Source of the DNA: CADEDV01 sp964437415
GTDB taxonomy: Bacteria; Bacteroidota; Bacteroidia; Chitinophagales; Chitinophagaceae
Direction of reading: 5' to 3'
Assembly (NCBI GenBank): GCA_964437415.1
Contig: CAYTGN010000019.1
Coordinates: 14,435 to 78,434, forward strand
Length of the DNA stretch: 64,000 nucleotides
The notes beneath the pieces are model-generated. The model was not told where the DNA came from. It saw only the letters and a program-made list of their open reading frames with translations, and did no database searches. Numbering within the stretch: the first letter of the stretch is position 1; each line of letters opens with the position of its first letter. A program made the position numbers and the translations under genes. Positions 37,301 through 43,764 of this stretch are shown piece after piece.

Positions 37301-38955
37301 TTACTGAAGAAGCATATAAAGAATTTGTAAAACAACATTATGAGAAAAACCGGTCAAAGAAAAATAAGCTCTTACTAGAAGAAATACCGGACAAAATGAT
37401 TGAACGACAAATAAACGATACCCGTTACATAAGTAAGTTTATTTCAAATGTCCTTTCCAATATCGTTCGAGCAGAAAAAGATGACGAAGGGATTAATTCG
37501 AAAAACATCATACCCGGCAACGGGAAAATCACCGACCGGCTTAAACAAGACTGGGGGTTGAATGATGTATGGAACGATTTGATTCTGCCTCGTTTTGAGA
37601 GAATGAATACCCTGACTAATAGCACTGTTTTTACTACATATAATGAAAAACTTAAAAAATACTTACCTACCGTTCCGTTCAAACTTTCAAAAGGTTATCA
37701 AAAAAAACGCATAGACCACCGCCACCACGCCATGGATGCATTGGTGATTGCTTGTGCTACACGAAACCATGTTAATCTTTTGAATAACCAATCTGCAAAA
37801 TCTGAAACAAGGAGATATGACTTGCAAAGAAAGCTGAGAAAGTTTGAAGAAGTTGAATATGATGATACAAAAACTGGAGAAAGAATAAAGCGGGAAGTAC
37901 CCAGAGATTTTCTAAAACCCTGGGATACGTTCACACAAGATGCCCGTAGTGCCGTAGAGAATATAGTAGTTAGTTTTAAGCAGAACCTCAGAGTAATTAA
38001 TAAAGCGACTAATCGCTATGAAAAATGGACGGAGAAGAATGGGGCTAAAGTAAAAGAGTTAAAAGAGCAAAAAGGAACAAACTGGGCAATCAGGAAATCC
38101 TTGCATAAAGAAACCGTATACGGAAAAGTAGATTTACCGGCAATTAAATTGCCGAAGGGAAAGATATTGACTGCAACAAGAAAAAACATAGATACCACAT
38201 TTGATGTAGCAAACATTGAAGCTATTACTGATACAGGCATTCAGAAAATCCTCAAAAATCACCTGGCAAATAAAGGCGGCAATCCAGAATTGGCATTTTC
38301 GCCTGAAGGAATTGAAGATATGAACAGAAACATTGCCCGATATAATGACAATAAATACCATCAGCCAATTTATAAGGCAAGAATTTTTAAAGAAACAGGC
38401 GAGCAGTTTCAATTAGGGCAAAGAGGGAACAAGAAAGATAAATATGTAACAACTGCAAAAGGCACTAATCTTTTCTTTGCAGTCTATACCAATAAAGATG
38501 GTAAAAGAAGTTTTTCGGCCATTCCATTAAACGAAGTCATTGAACGCCAAAAACAAGGACTGAGTTCCGTTCCTGAAATCAATGAAAATGGCGAAAAATT
38601 ATTATTCCACTTATCCCCTAATGATTTGGTATATGTGCCTACCGAAGAGGAAAAAGACAATATCAGCGGAATTGATTTTGGGAATTTGACTAATAAGCAA
38701 AATGCAAGAATATACAAGTTTACTGATGGCAGCGGTGTAATGGCAAATTTCATTTCGGTAAATATTGCAAATGTATTGTTCAATATGAACAAGGAAAAAC
38801 AAAAGAAAGCCGGACTGAATTTCCCAATTCAAAATGAGATAGGTGTAGGATCCCAAGGCTCAAAAAACGAGAGAGCTTTTACTGGGGAAACAATTAAAAA
38901 TATTTGTATCAAACTAAAAGTTGACCGCCTCGGCAACATCTCTGCAGCCAGATAA
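34372..38955 (+). CDS. cas9: Cas9 endonuclease, type II-C
   Basis: 1527 aa, at the large end of the II-C range. RuvC-I: GLDLGTNSIGWAL with Asp8. Arg-rich bridge helix at about 60-83 (RTRYRIMRRLRERH). RuvC-II: IHIELGRE with Glu797. HNH: DYEIEHIIPQS with His923. RuvC-III: HRHHAMDALV with His1119 and Asp1122. All catalytic residues are present, so nuclease activity is expected. The recognition lobe and a long C-terminal PAM-interacting region (about 1150-1527) follow the usual order. cas1 and cas2 follow. There is no csn2 or cas4, which fits II-C. The gene is strongly AT-rich compared with cas1. The start ATG is preceded by an AT-rich leader with no Shine-Dalgarno sequence. Confidence 0.97.
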   Translation: MKKILGLDLGTNSIGWALVEQDFENKKGNIIGIGCRIIPMSQDILGEFGKGNSVSQTAERTRYRIMRRLRERHLLRRERLHRVLKVLNFLPEHYSNQIDFEKRIGKFFEEKEPKLAWKETTNNKYDFIFKKPFEEMLADFKNRQPEILNRKNKKGEDAKVPYDWTIYYLRKKALSEKIRKEELAWILLNFNQKRGYYQLRGEEDEILSDTKEYVELLKVVQIEKGERDKKNDKKTWYSITLENGWVYNATFFTEPLWLNQEKEFLVIEELDENGNIKVVKDKKTDKDGKEKRRITPLPSFEEIDLMSKKEQDKIYKKIKARTEITIANSGKTVGTYIYETLLQKPNQKIRGKLVRTIERRFYKDELKAILETQIKLQPELFTDDLYSDCIRELYRNNESHQLVLSKKDYVHLFLDDIIFYQRPLKSKKSSISDCSLEYRPMKDEHGKLLKDEKGNQVLIPIKAISKSNPYYQEFRVWQWLYNLKFYKKEDDTDVTEQFIKSVEDLENLFHFLMTRNDVNHKDILNYFIVPLMKEKFPNAKPKALKDEVAKETAKYRWNYVFDDSKEKEEDKSKSYPCNETGYEIRRRLDKVKNVPEDFLTREAEQKLWHIIYSVTDKTEFESALKSFAVKHELDVSSFVENFKKFPPFKSEYGSYSEKAIKKLLPLMRIGKYWNWENIDNKTKDRIDNIINAVDDEQIRLIVREKAEKYNLETETDFQGLPEWLAKYIAYDRHSEATIVGKWNSVADLEKYLEEFKQHSLRNPIVEQVVTETLRVVKDIWSKYGNGAKDFFDEIHIELGREMKNTAEDRKKMTTQITDNENTNLRIKALLIELKENSDGKLPVEDVRPYSPMQQEALKIYEDGVLNSGIELPDDIGKISKAAQPSKSELQRYKLWLEQKYRSPYTGEMIPLSKLFTTDYEIEHIIPQSLYFDDSFSNKVICESAINKLKDNQLGLQFIKNHPGETIELGKGNTVKIFTEEAYKEFVKQHYEKNRSKKNKLLLEEIPDKMIERQINDTRYISKFISNVLSNIVRAEKDDEGINSKNIIPGNGKITDRLKQDWGLNDVWNDLILPRFERMNTLTNSTVFTTYNEKLKKYLPTVPFKLSKGYQKKRIDHRHHAMDALVIACATRNHVNLLNNQSAKSETRRYDLQRKLRKFEEVEYDDTKTGERIKREVPRDFLKPWDTFTQDARSAVENIVVSFKQNLRVINKATNRYEKWTEKNGAKVKELKEQKGTNWAIRKSLHKETVYGKVDLPAIKLPKGKILTATRKNIDTTFDVANIEAITDTGIQKILKNHLANKGGNPELAFSPEGIEDMNRNIARYNDNKYHQPIYKARIFKETGEQFQLGQRGNKKDKYVTTAKGTNLFFAVYTNKDGKRSFSAIPLNEVIERQKQGLSSVPEINENGEKLLFHLSPNDLVYVPTEEEKDNISGIDFGNLTNKQNARIYKFTDGSGVMANFISVNIANVLFNMNKEKQKKAGLNFPIQNEIGVGSQGSKNERAFTGETIKNICIKLKVDRLGNISAAR

Positions 38956-39004
38956 ATAATAAACCTCAATATTGTTCGTTTTATCAGGATTAAACCAATA
39001 TCCC

Positions 39005-39934
39005 ATGATAAAGCGGACGCTATATTTTGGCAATCCCGCCTACCTGAAAACCGCCAACGAACAGCTCGTTGTTGAAACTCCCCTGCCAGAAACCCTGAAG
39101 ACAGCAACAGAAGATGTAAAAACGGTTGCCAAAACCATTCCCATTGAAGATATAGGCCTGCTGATATTAGACCACCGGCAGGTGACAATCACACAAGCCC
39201 TGCTCGCAAAATTACTGGCCAATAACACAGCGGTGATCACCTGCGATGATACCCACCACCCCACCGGGATGATGCTGAGCCTTGACGGGAACAGCCTGCA
39301 AAGTCAGAAATTCCAGGCACAGGTGGATGCCTCCGTTCCCCTGAAAAAACAATTGTGGCAACAGACCGTTGCCGCTAAAATAGACAACCAGGCCGCTATG
39401 CTGGCTTTTCGCCGCCAGGAAAACAAATTGCTGCTGAACCTTGCCGCATCGGTGAAAAGCGGCGACAGTGATAATTGTGAAGCACAGGCAGCGGCTTACT
39501 ACTGGAAAAGGGTTTTTCCTGAAGAACTGAATTTCCGCCGGGAACGCTATGGGCCGCCACCCAATAACCTGCTGAATTATGGCTATGCCATTTTACGGGC
39601 CATGGTGGCGAGAAGCCTTGTTGCTTCCGGCCTCTTGCCCACCCTGGGCATTCACCACCGCAACCAATATAATGCCTATTGCCTTGCCGACGATATGATG
39701 GAACCCTACCGGCCATTTGTGGATTATGTGGTGTTTCAGCTGGTGCGGAACAACGGGCAGTACCTGGAGATGAGCCCCTCTATGAAAAAAGCATTACTGG
39801 AGATACCGGCCATGGATGTGCTGATTGATGGAAAGAAAAGCCCGATGATGAATGCGGTGCAGCGGACTACGGCTTCATTAGCAAAATGCTTTGAAGGAAA
39901 AGCAAGGAAGATTTTATATCCTGAATTTGCCTGA
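39005..39934 (+). CDS. cas1: Cas1 spacer-acquisition integrase
   Basis: 309 aa from the ATG at 39005 (MIKRTLYFGNPAYL), the usual start for type II Cas1. An upstream start at 38972 would add 11 residues. Metal-binding residues are present: Glu159 (EAQAAAYYWKRVF), His218 (GIHHRN) and Glu233 (DDMMEPYRP). With Cas2 it cuts protospacers and inserts them into the array. It lies 49 bp after cas9, in a clearly GC-richer stretch. Confidence 0.95.
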   Translation: MIKRTLYFGNPAYLKTANEQLVVETPLPETLKTATEDVKTVAKTIPIEDIGLLILDHRQVTITQALLAKLLANNTAVITCDDTHHPTGMMLSLDGNSLQSQKFQAQVDASVPLKKQLWQQTVAAKIDNQAAMLAFRRQENKLLLNLAASVKSGDSDNCEAQAAAYYWKRVFPEELNFRRERYGPPPNNLLNYGYAILRAMVARSLVASGLLPTLGIHHRNQYNAYCLADDMMEPYRPFVDYVVFQLVRNNGQYLEMSPSMKKALLEIPAMDVLIDGKKSPMMNAVQRTTASLAKCFEGKARKILYPEFA

Positions 39935-39936
39935 CT

Positions 39937-39957
39937 GCCCTTCGGCAAGCTCAGGGC
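39937..39957. repeat. Short palindromic element between cas1 and cas2
   Basis: The sequence GCCCTTCGGCAAGCTCAGGGC has matching arms (GCCC/GGGC, with more partial pairing inside). It resembles an intergenic palindrome that is very common in Bacteroidota genomes. It sits in the 32-bp gap between cas1 and cas2. Confidence 0.5.
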
Positions 39958-39966
39958 GGCAATATC

Positions 39967-40302
39967 ATGTTTGAACGTTTTAATGCATACCGCATCATGT
40001 GGGTGTTAGTATTTTTTGACCTGCCAACCGAAACCAAGAAGGAACGGAAGATATATGCCCGTTTCCGCAAGGACATTATGGCCGACGGGTTCAATATGTT
40101 TCAGTTCAGCATCTACCTGCGGCATTGCCCCAGCCGGGAGAATGCGGATGTGCATATCCAGCGGGTGAAAAAAATATTACCAGCCAAAGGGCATGTAGGC
40201 ATTATGTGCATCACCGATAAACAATTCGGGATGATGGAAATTTTCAGGGGTAAAGAACTGGCAGAAGCTCCCGAGACCATACAACAATTAGAATTGTTTT
40301 GA
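39967..40302 (+). CDS. cas2: Cas2 spacer-acquisition protein
   Basis: 111 aa, typical length. The ferredoxin-like core starts with RIMWVLVFFDLP, with Asp18 at the family's conserved position. The C-terminal part (QFGMMEIFRGKEL) also fits. It forms the Cas1-Cas2 integrase complex. It lies 32 bp downstream of cas1. It is the last cas gene. Confidence 0.95.
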   Translation: MFERFNAYRIMWVLVFFDLPTETKKERKIYARFRKDIMADGFNMFQFSIYLRHCPSRENADVHIQRVKKILPAKGHVGIMCITDKQFGMMEIFRGKELAEAPETIQQLELF

Positions 40303-40505
40303 TCGTTGTCAACTACATCGGCTTTTTATAGCTCGGCAGGAGCATCCAGTCTATAGAGCCCATGGCAAAACAGGGTGATGGCCCCGGCGGGGCCGCCGGT
40401 GATCATTCCATAAATTAAAATGAATGTTAAACAACTCCGTAGGAGCACCCGGTCTATAGAACCCATGCCAAAAAAGAGCCAAGGCCCCGGCGGGGCCTCC
40501 TGTGA

Positions 40506-40967
40506 TCATTCGATAAAATCGAAAAGGTATTTATCCTCGTAGGCTACCTGGAATTTATCTAACAGTTGATGATATTCATCCCGGAATGTTTGTTTATGGT
40601 GATGCGCCTCCTGGTTCTGAATATATTGAACCACCCTTCCGATATGGGAATGGGAATAAGAAAATACTCCATAGCCTTCCTGCCAGGCAAACCGGCCCCA
40701 GACCCATTTTTTGCTATTGATAAATTCATTGCTTTCGACTTTGATCTCTTTTACAAAGCCGGAGATGAGCACATCGGGTTTGAAACCTGTGAAAATATGA
40801 ATATGATCGGGCATGCAATGGATGGCTAAGAGCTTGGCTTTCCGGTTTTGCACCAGGGCTGTGATGTATTTGTGCAGCTCTTCTTTGTGTTCTTTTGCTA
40901 TGAGGGATTGTCGGCCTTTGACGGCAAAAACGAATTGCAGGTAGATTTGGGAAAATGTGTTGGGCAT
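40506..40967 (-). CDS. IS200-like Y1 transposase, REP-associated (RAYT/TnpA_REP)
   Basis: 153 aa, complete. The HUH motif is HIHIF in MPDHIHIF (His55, His57), and the catalytic tyrosine is Tyr115 in QYIQNQEAHH. These are the single-strand transposase signatures of the IS200/IS605 family. A domain of the RAYT group is suggested by length and by the flanking REP elements. Its stop codon overlaps the left REP copy. It probably has no role in CRISPR function, but could have moved into the locus. Confidence 0.9.
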   Translation of the reverse strand: MPNTFSQIYLQFVFAVKGRQSLIAKEHKEELHKYITALVQNRKAKLLAIHCMPDHIHIFTGFKPDVLISGFVKEIKVESNEFINSKKWVWGRFAWQEGYGVFSYSHSHIGRVVQYIQNQEAHHHKQTFRDEYHQLLDKFQVAYEDKYLFDFIE

Positions 40968-40990
40968 GGGGAATGGTTTAATGGTTGAGG

Positions 40991-41209
40991 CGGCACCTAC
41001 GGAGCCTCTCCTCCTAATTTACGAATTTGCTATAGACAGGTTGCCCCGATGGGGNNNNNNNNNNNNNNNNNNNNNNNNNNNNNNNNNNNNNNNNNNNNNN
41101 NNNNNNNNNNNNNNNNNNNNNNNNNNNNNNNNNNNNNNNNNNNNNNNNNNNNNNCGGAACCTCTCCCCTAATTTACGATTTTGCTATAGACTGGTTGCCC
41201 CGATGGGGC
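40991..41209. repeat. REP elements on the right of the transposase
   Basis: Two nearly identical copies containing CTAATTTACGA..TTTGCTATAGAC and GTTGCCCCGATGGGG, one before and one after the assembly gap. The left copy is cut by the gap at 41055. Their near-identity probably caused the gap. Confidence 0.75.
41055..41154. other. Assembly gap (100 N)
   Basis: Exactly 100 N, a scaffolding placeholder, so the true distance is unknown. It falls between two copies of a REP element. Additional DNA or even genes could be missing here. Confidence 0.98.
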
Positions 41210-41247
41210 GGGTCGTTTTTTTTAAATACCGGTTTGGTGGATAGAAA

Positions 41248-41278
41248 TAAAAAAATGGGTCCGGAAACCCATTTTTTT
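41248..41278. terminator. Bidirectional intrinsic terminator at the array edge
   Basis: Stem AAATGGGT/ACCCATTT with a short CCGGAA loop, flanked by A-run and T-run, so it works on both strands. It lies 53 bp before the first repeat. For the minus-strand transcript of the array it would be the downstream terminator. Confidence 0.75.
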
Positions 41279-42993
41279 CATTGTAAAACCCAGCTCAAAT
41301 AACGTAAAATCAGCGCTTTGCCCGTTTTGTGTTGTTAAAGAGCTAAGCTACATCAGAAATTGAAAGCAAATCACAACACCAAAAGGTGGATGCATTGTCA
41401 AAGGAATGTTGTTAAAGAGCTAAGCTACATCAGAAATTGAAAGCAAATCACAACTACTTTAAAGAGATAGCATTTATCCGTTCTGTTGTTAAAGAGCTAA
41501 GCTACATCAGAAATTGAAAGCAAATCACAACCGCAGGGTAGTGCTCATGCCAGGGCCTCCTTGTTGTTAAAGAGCTAAGCTACATCAGAAATTGAAAGCA
41601 AATCACAACGTAGTGGACAACACGCCTAAAACATTGAACGTTGTTAAAGAGCTAAGCTACATCAGAAATTGAAAGCAAATCACAACCCAGTTTCCTGTTT
41701 TCGTTTCTGACCTTGCGTTGTTAAAGAGCTAAGCTACATCAGAAATTGAAAGCAAATCACAACACTACCGGCCCATCTCGGAGGCCTTTGCCGGTTGTTA
41801 AAGAGCTAAGCTACATCAGAAATTGAAAGCAAATCACAACCGGTAGTAGAATATTATTACATTGCCAAGCGTTGTTAAAGAGCTAAGCTACATCAGAAAT
41901 TGAAAGCAAATCACAACCATAGTTGTTGTCAATACTGAATTTGTCCCGTTGTTAAAGAGCTAAGCTACATCAGAAATTGAAAGCAAATCACAACTACCTC
42001 CGGATGGTTCAGCCAATGACTTTTGTTGTTAAAGAGCTAAGCTACATCAGAAATTGAAAGCAAATCACAACAATTGCTCTCCTGGCCCGTAAGTGTCCGC
42101 CGTTGTTAAAGAGCTAAGCTACATCAGAAATTGAAAGCAAATCACAACCCACCCCCGAAGACCTCCTGAAAGCCTGTGTTGTTAAAGAGCTAAGCTACAT
42201 CAGAAATTGAAAGCAAATCACAACACAGTAGAGAAATGACAACTATGAGAAATTGTTGTTAAAGAGCTAAGCTACATCAGAAATTGAAAGCAAATCACAA
42301 CTAAGACCAGGAGGGGTGATGACATACTAAAGTTGTTAAAGAGCTAAGCTACATCAGAAATTGAAAGCAAATCACAACCGGCTTATCGAGGTAGTTATCG
42401 GCGCAATAGTTGTTAAAGAGCTAAGCTACATCAGAAATTGAAAGCAAATCACAACTAGTGCTGGTATGTGCATCCCATACTCCAGTTGTTAAAGAGCTAA
42501 GCTACATCAGAAATTGAAAGCAAATCACAACAACAACAGACCTGTTAAAAAATTCGTAAAGGTTGTTAAAGAGCTAAGCTACATCAGAAATTGAAAGCAA
42601 ATCACAACACAGGGTGGAGAAGATAAACATCAGGGATGGTTGTTAAAGAGCTAAGCTACATCAGAAATTGAAAGCAAATCACAACCTGAACTAATCCACA
42701 TAAGTATGAACATCAGTTGTTAAAGAGCTAAGCTACATCAGAAATTGAAAGCAAATCACAACTACTGCTTTCGGAGGATCACCTTTCCAGCGGTTGTTAA
42801 AGAGCTAAGCTACATCAGAAATTGAAAGCAAATCACAACTAGCATTTTAGGAGGGATTCCAACGATGTAGTTGTTAAAGAGCTAAGCTACATCAGAAATT
42901 GAAAGCAAATCACAACTCATGTGTGAAAACCCTTGCAGGGGTATTAGTTGTTAAAGAGCTAAGCTACATCAGAAATTGAAAGCAAATCACAAC

Positions 42994-43236
42994 CCTGATT
43001 TTAAAGTGGGCAATAAGCACTATGAACTGGAAGGGTTCACAACAGGCAACGTTGAAAAGGCGGTTGATAATATGCTGAAACGTGGTTTAAAACAATCATC
43101 CAGAATAGTAATAGCAGATACCGGCATGTCCTTTTATTCACTGAAACGAAAAATATACCGTAGGGTGATCAGCGGAGTTGCTATAGATGAAGTATGGGTG
43201 TTGAAAGAAAGTGGCGAACTGGAGAGAGTTTATTAA
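42994..43236 (+). pseudogene. C-terminal fragment of a phage-type gene (BECR-like nuclease) in the array
   Basis: Coding sequence begins at the first base after a repeat and reads PDFKVGNKHYELEGF ... VWVLKESGELERVY to a natural TAA at 43236. The pattern KRGLKQSSRIVI followed by a basic helix and IDEVWVLKESG recalls the BECR-fold nuclease domains found at the C-termini of CdiA-type toxins and phage head proteins. The N-terminus is missing. The perfect hairpin GCCCCTTTGCAGGGGC (43245-43260) follows. Identification as phage is inferred from this domain and the next ORF. Confidence 0.55.
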
Positions 43237-43315
43237 AAGCACAAGCCCCTTTGCAGGGGCCTCGCTGGTGCCGAATCCGTAGAATCGACACTACAAATAT
43301 ACAAAATTTCTGACA

Positions 43316-43389
43316 GTGCAAAATTTTGATACTTTTTTCCGGAATATACTTAAAGACCTGAAAATCGAACTCACTGATGAGTTTGACAG
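43316..43389 (+). pseudogene. N-terminal fragment of a second phage-type gene in the array
   Basis: Starting with GTG at 43316, the frame reads MQNFDTFFRNILKDLKIELT and then DEFD before it is cut by the next repeat at 43390, where it soon meets a stop. The sequence is typical of the N-terminus of phage virion-morphogenesis-like proteins of Bacteroidota phages. It lies directly downstream of the nuclease fragment on the same strand, as in a phage operon. Confidence 0.5.
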
Positions 43390-43466
43390 GTTGTTAAAGA
43401 GCTAAGCTACATCAGAAATTGAAAGCAAATCACAACTATAATCTTTCACAGCCATCACACCATATC

Positions 43467-43530
43467 GTTGTTAAAGAGCTAAGCTACATCAGAACCTGCC
43501 TGCCGGCAGGCAGGATTGAAAGCAAATCAC
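43467..43530 (-). repeat. CRISPR repeat split by a 20-bp palindrome and truncated
   Basis: The first 28 bases (43467-43494) and 16 of the remaining bases (43515-43530) match the repeat. Between them lies a perfect 20-bp palindrome (43495-43514, CCTGCCTGCCGGCAGGCAGG), and the last three bases of the repeat (AAC) are missing. This is the terminal repeat of the array. The palindrome belongs to an element that also appears in other places in Bacteroidota genomes. Confidence 0.9.
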
Positions 43531-43584
43531 CCGGGCAATGCTGTCTGAATGATTATAGATCGTCTTTCGGGCAACTGTTGCATA

Positions 43585-43648
43585 AAGGTTGCCAACCTTA
43601 CAAAAGTCATTTCCCCATCGTAAGAGTAATTAATAAGGTTGGCAACCT
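43585..43648. repeat. Inverted repeat pair next to the array and the right direct repeat
   Basis: AAGGTTGCCAACCTTA (43585-43600) and TAAGGTTGGCAACCT (43634-43648) are inverted copies (15 of 16 bases) with a 33-bp spacer. Each half is nearly a palindrome. They lie between the disrupted repeat and the right copy of the 30-bp direct repeat. They could be a recombinase-binding site or a hairpin element. Confidence 0.6.
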
Positions 43649-43664
43649 GGTATCAGGTTGAACG

Positions 43665-43703
43665 CTGACGTATTGGAAGAAGCAGCCGATGAAGCTAAAA
43701 TGA
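43665..43703 (+). pseudogene. Right copy of the 30-bp direct repeat: displaced DUF418 gene end
   Basis: 43665-43694 equals 31053-31082. The frame continues from the repeat to its own stop (LTYWKKQPMKLK, TGA at 43701-43703), and a terminator follows 12 bp later. Upstream the frame is closed by TGA at 43659. This is best read as the original 3' end of the DUF418 gene, separated from its body by the inserted island. Confidence 0.7.
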
Positions 43704-43714
43704 TTCCGAATAAA

Positions 43715-43743
43715 AAACCACTCCGTATAATTCGGAGTGGTTT
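43715..43743. terminator. Bidirectional terminator between the DUF418 tail and rpsG
   Basis: Perfect 11-bp stem AAACCACTCCG/CGGAGTGGTTT with a 7-nt loop and A/T-runs on both sides. It serves rpsG on the minus strand and would have ended the DUF418 transcript on the plus strand. Confidence 0.85.
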
Positions 43744-43764
43744 CAAAAATGTTTATCCAATCTT

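Larger units (their letters stand above)
40338..41209 (-). mobile_element. REP-associated tyrosine transposase module with flanking REP elements
   Basis: A single Y1 transposase gene is flanked by REP-like repeats that face each other. Left: two imperfect copies of about 75 bp (40338-40415 and 40441-40517), each with CTATAGA and a GGCCCCGGCGGGGCC-type hairpin. Right: two copies (40991-41054, cut by the gap, and 41155-41209) sharing TGCTATAGAC and GTTGCCCCGATGGGG. Such modules (RAYT/REP) are known from many bacteria. The transposase can mobilise REP elements in trans. This module separates cas2 from the CRISPR array. Confidence 0.7.
41331..43530 (-). CRISPR. Type II-C CRISPR array, 23 intact 47-bp repeats plus one disrupted
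   Basis: 22 intact repeats with 77-bp spacing (one 78, two 76) run from 41331 to 42993. On the + strand each starts GTTGTTAAAGAGC and ends GCAAATCACAAC. The 21 spacers between them are 29-31 bp. All 22 repeats appear identical. A further intact repeat is at 43390-43436, separated from the block by 396 bp of phage-like DNA. It is followed by a 30-bp spacer and a disrupted repeat at 43467-43530. The minus strand is the crRNA strand, because the tracrRNA pairs with the end beginning GTTGTGATTTGC. Each repeat may hold its own promoter (TTTG then 16 nt then TAGCTTAG). Confidence 0.96.

Noticed and set aside
40957..41244. ORF spanning the 100-N gap
   Set aside because: It depends on unknown bases, and both visible ends are REP sequence.
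42976..43236. ORF starting inside a CRISPR repeat (MKANHNPDF...)
   Set aside because: The first residues are the translation of the repeat itself. Only the part after 42993 is real protein sequence, and it is a fragment without its own start.
42994..43389. A resident prophage inside the locus
   Set aside because: Only two partial genes over 396 bp are present, with no other phage genes, integrase or boundaries nearby.
41331..43530. Plus-strand transcription of the array, following the cas operon
   Set aside because: The anti-repeat of the tracrRNA pairs only with the minus-strand repeat, and the terminator at 41248-41278 lies downstream of a minus-strand transcript.
43419..43661. ORF through the terminal spacer, split repeat and flanking DNA
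   Set aside because: It again begins with translated repeat, then contains translated palindrome (CLPAGR-like) and has no protein-like sequence. It is a chance frame.
43665..43694. The 30-bp match to DUF418 as a self-targeting spacer
   Set aside because: It has spacer length but is not flanked by repeats on either side, and it continues in frame to a stop and a terminator. A displaced gene end explains it better.
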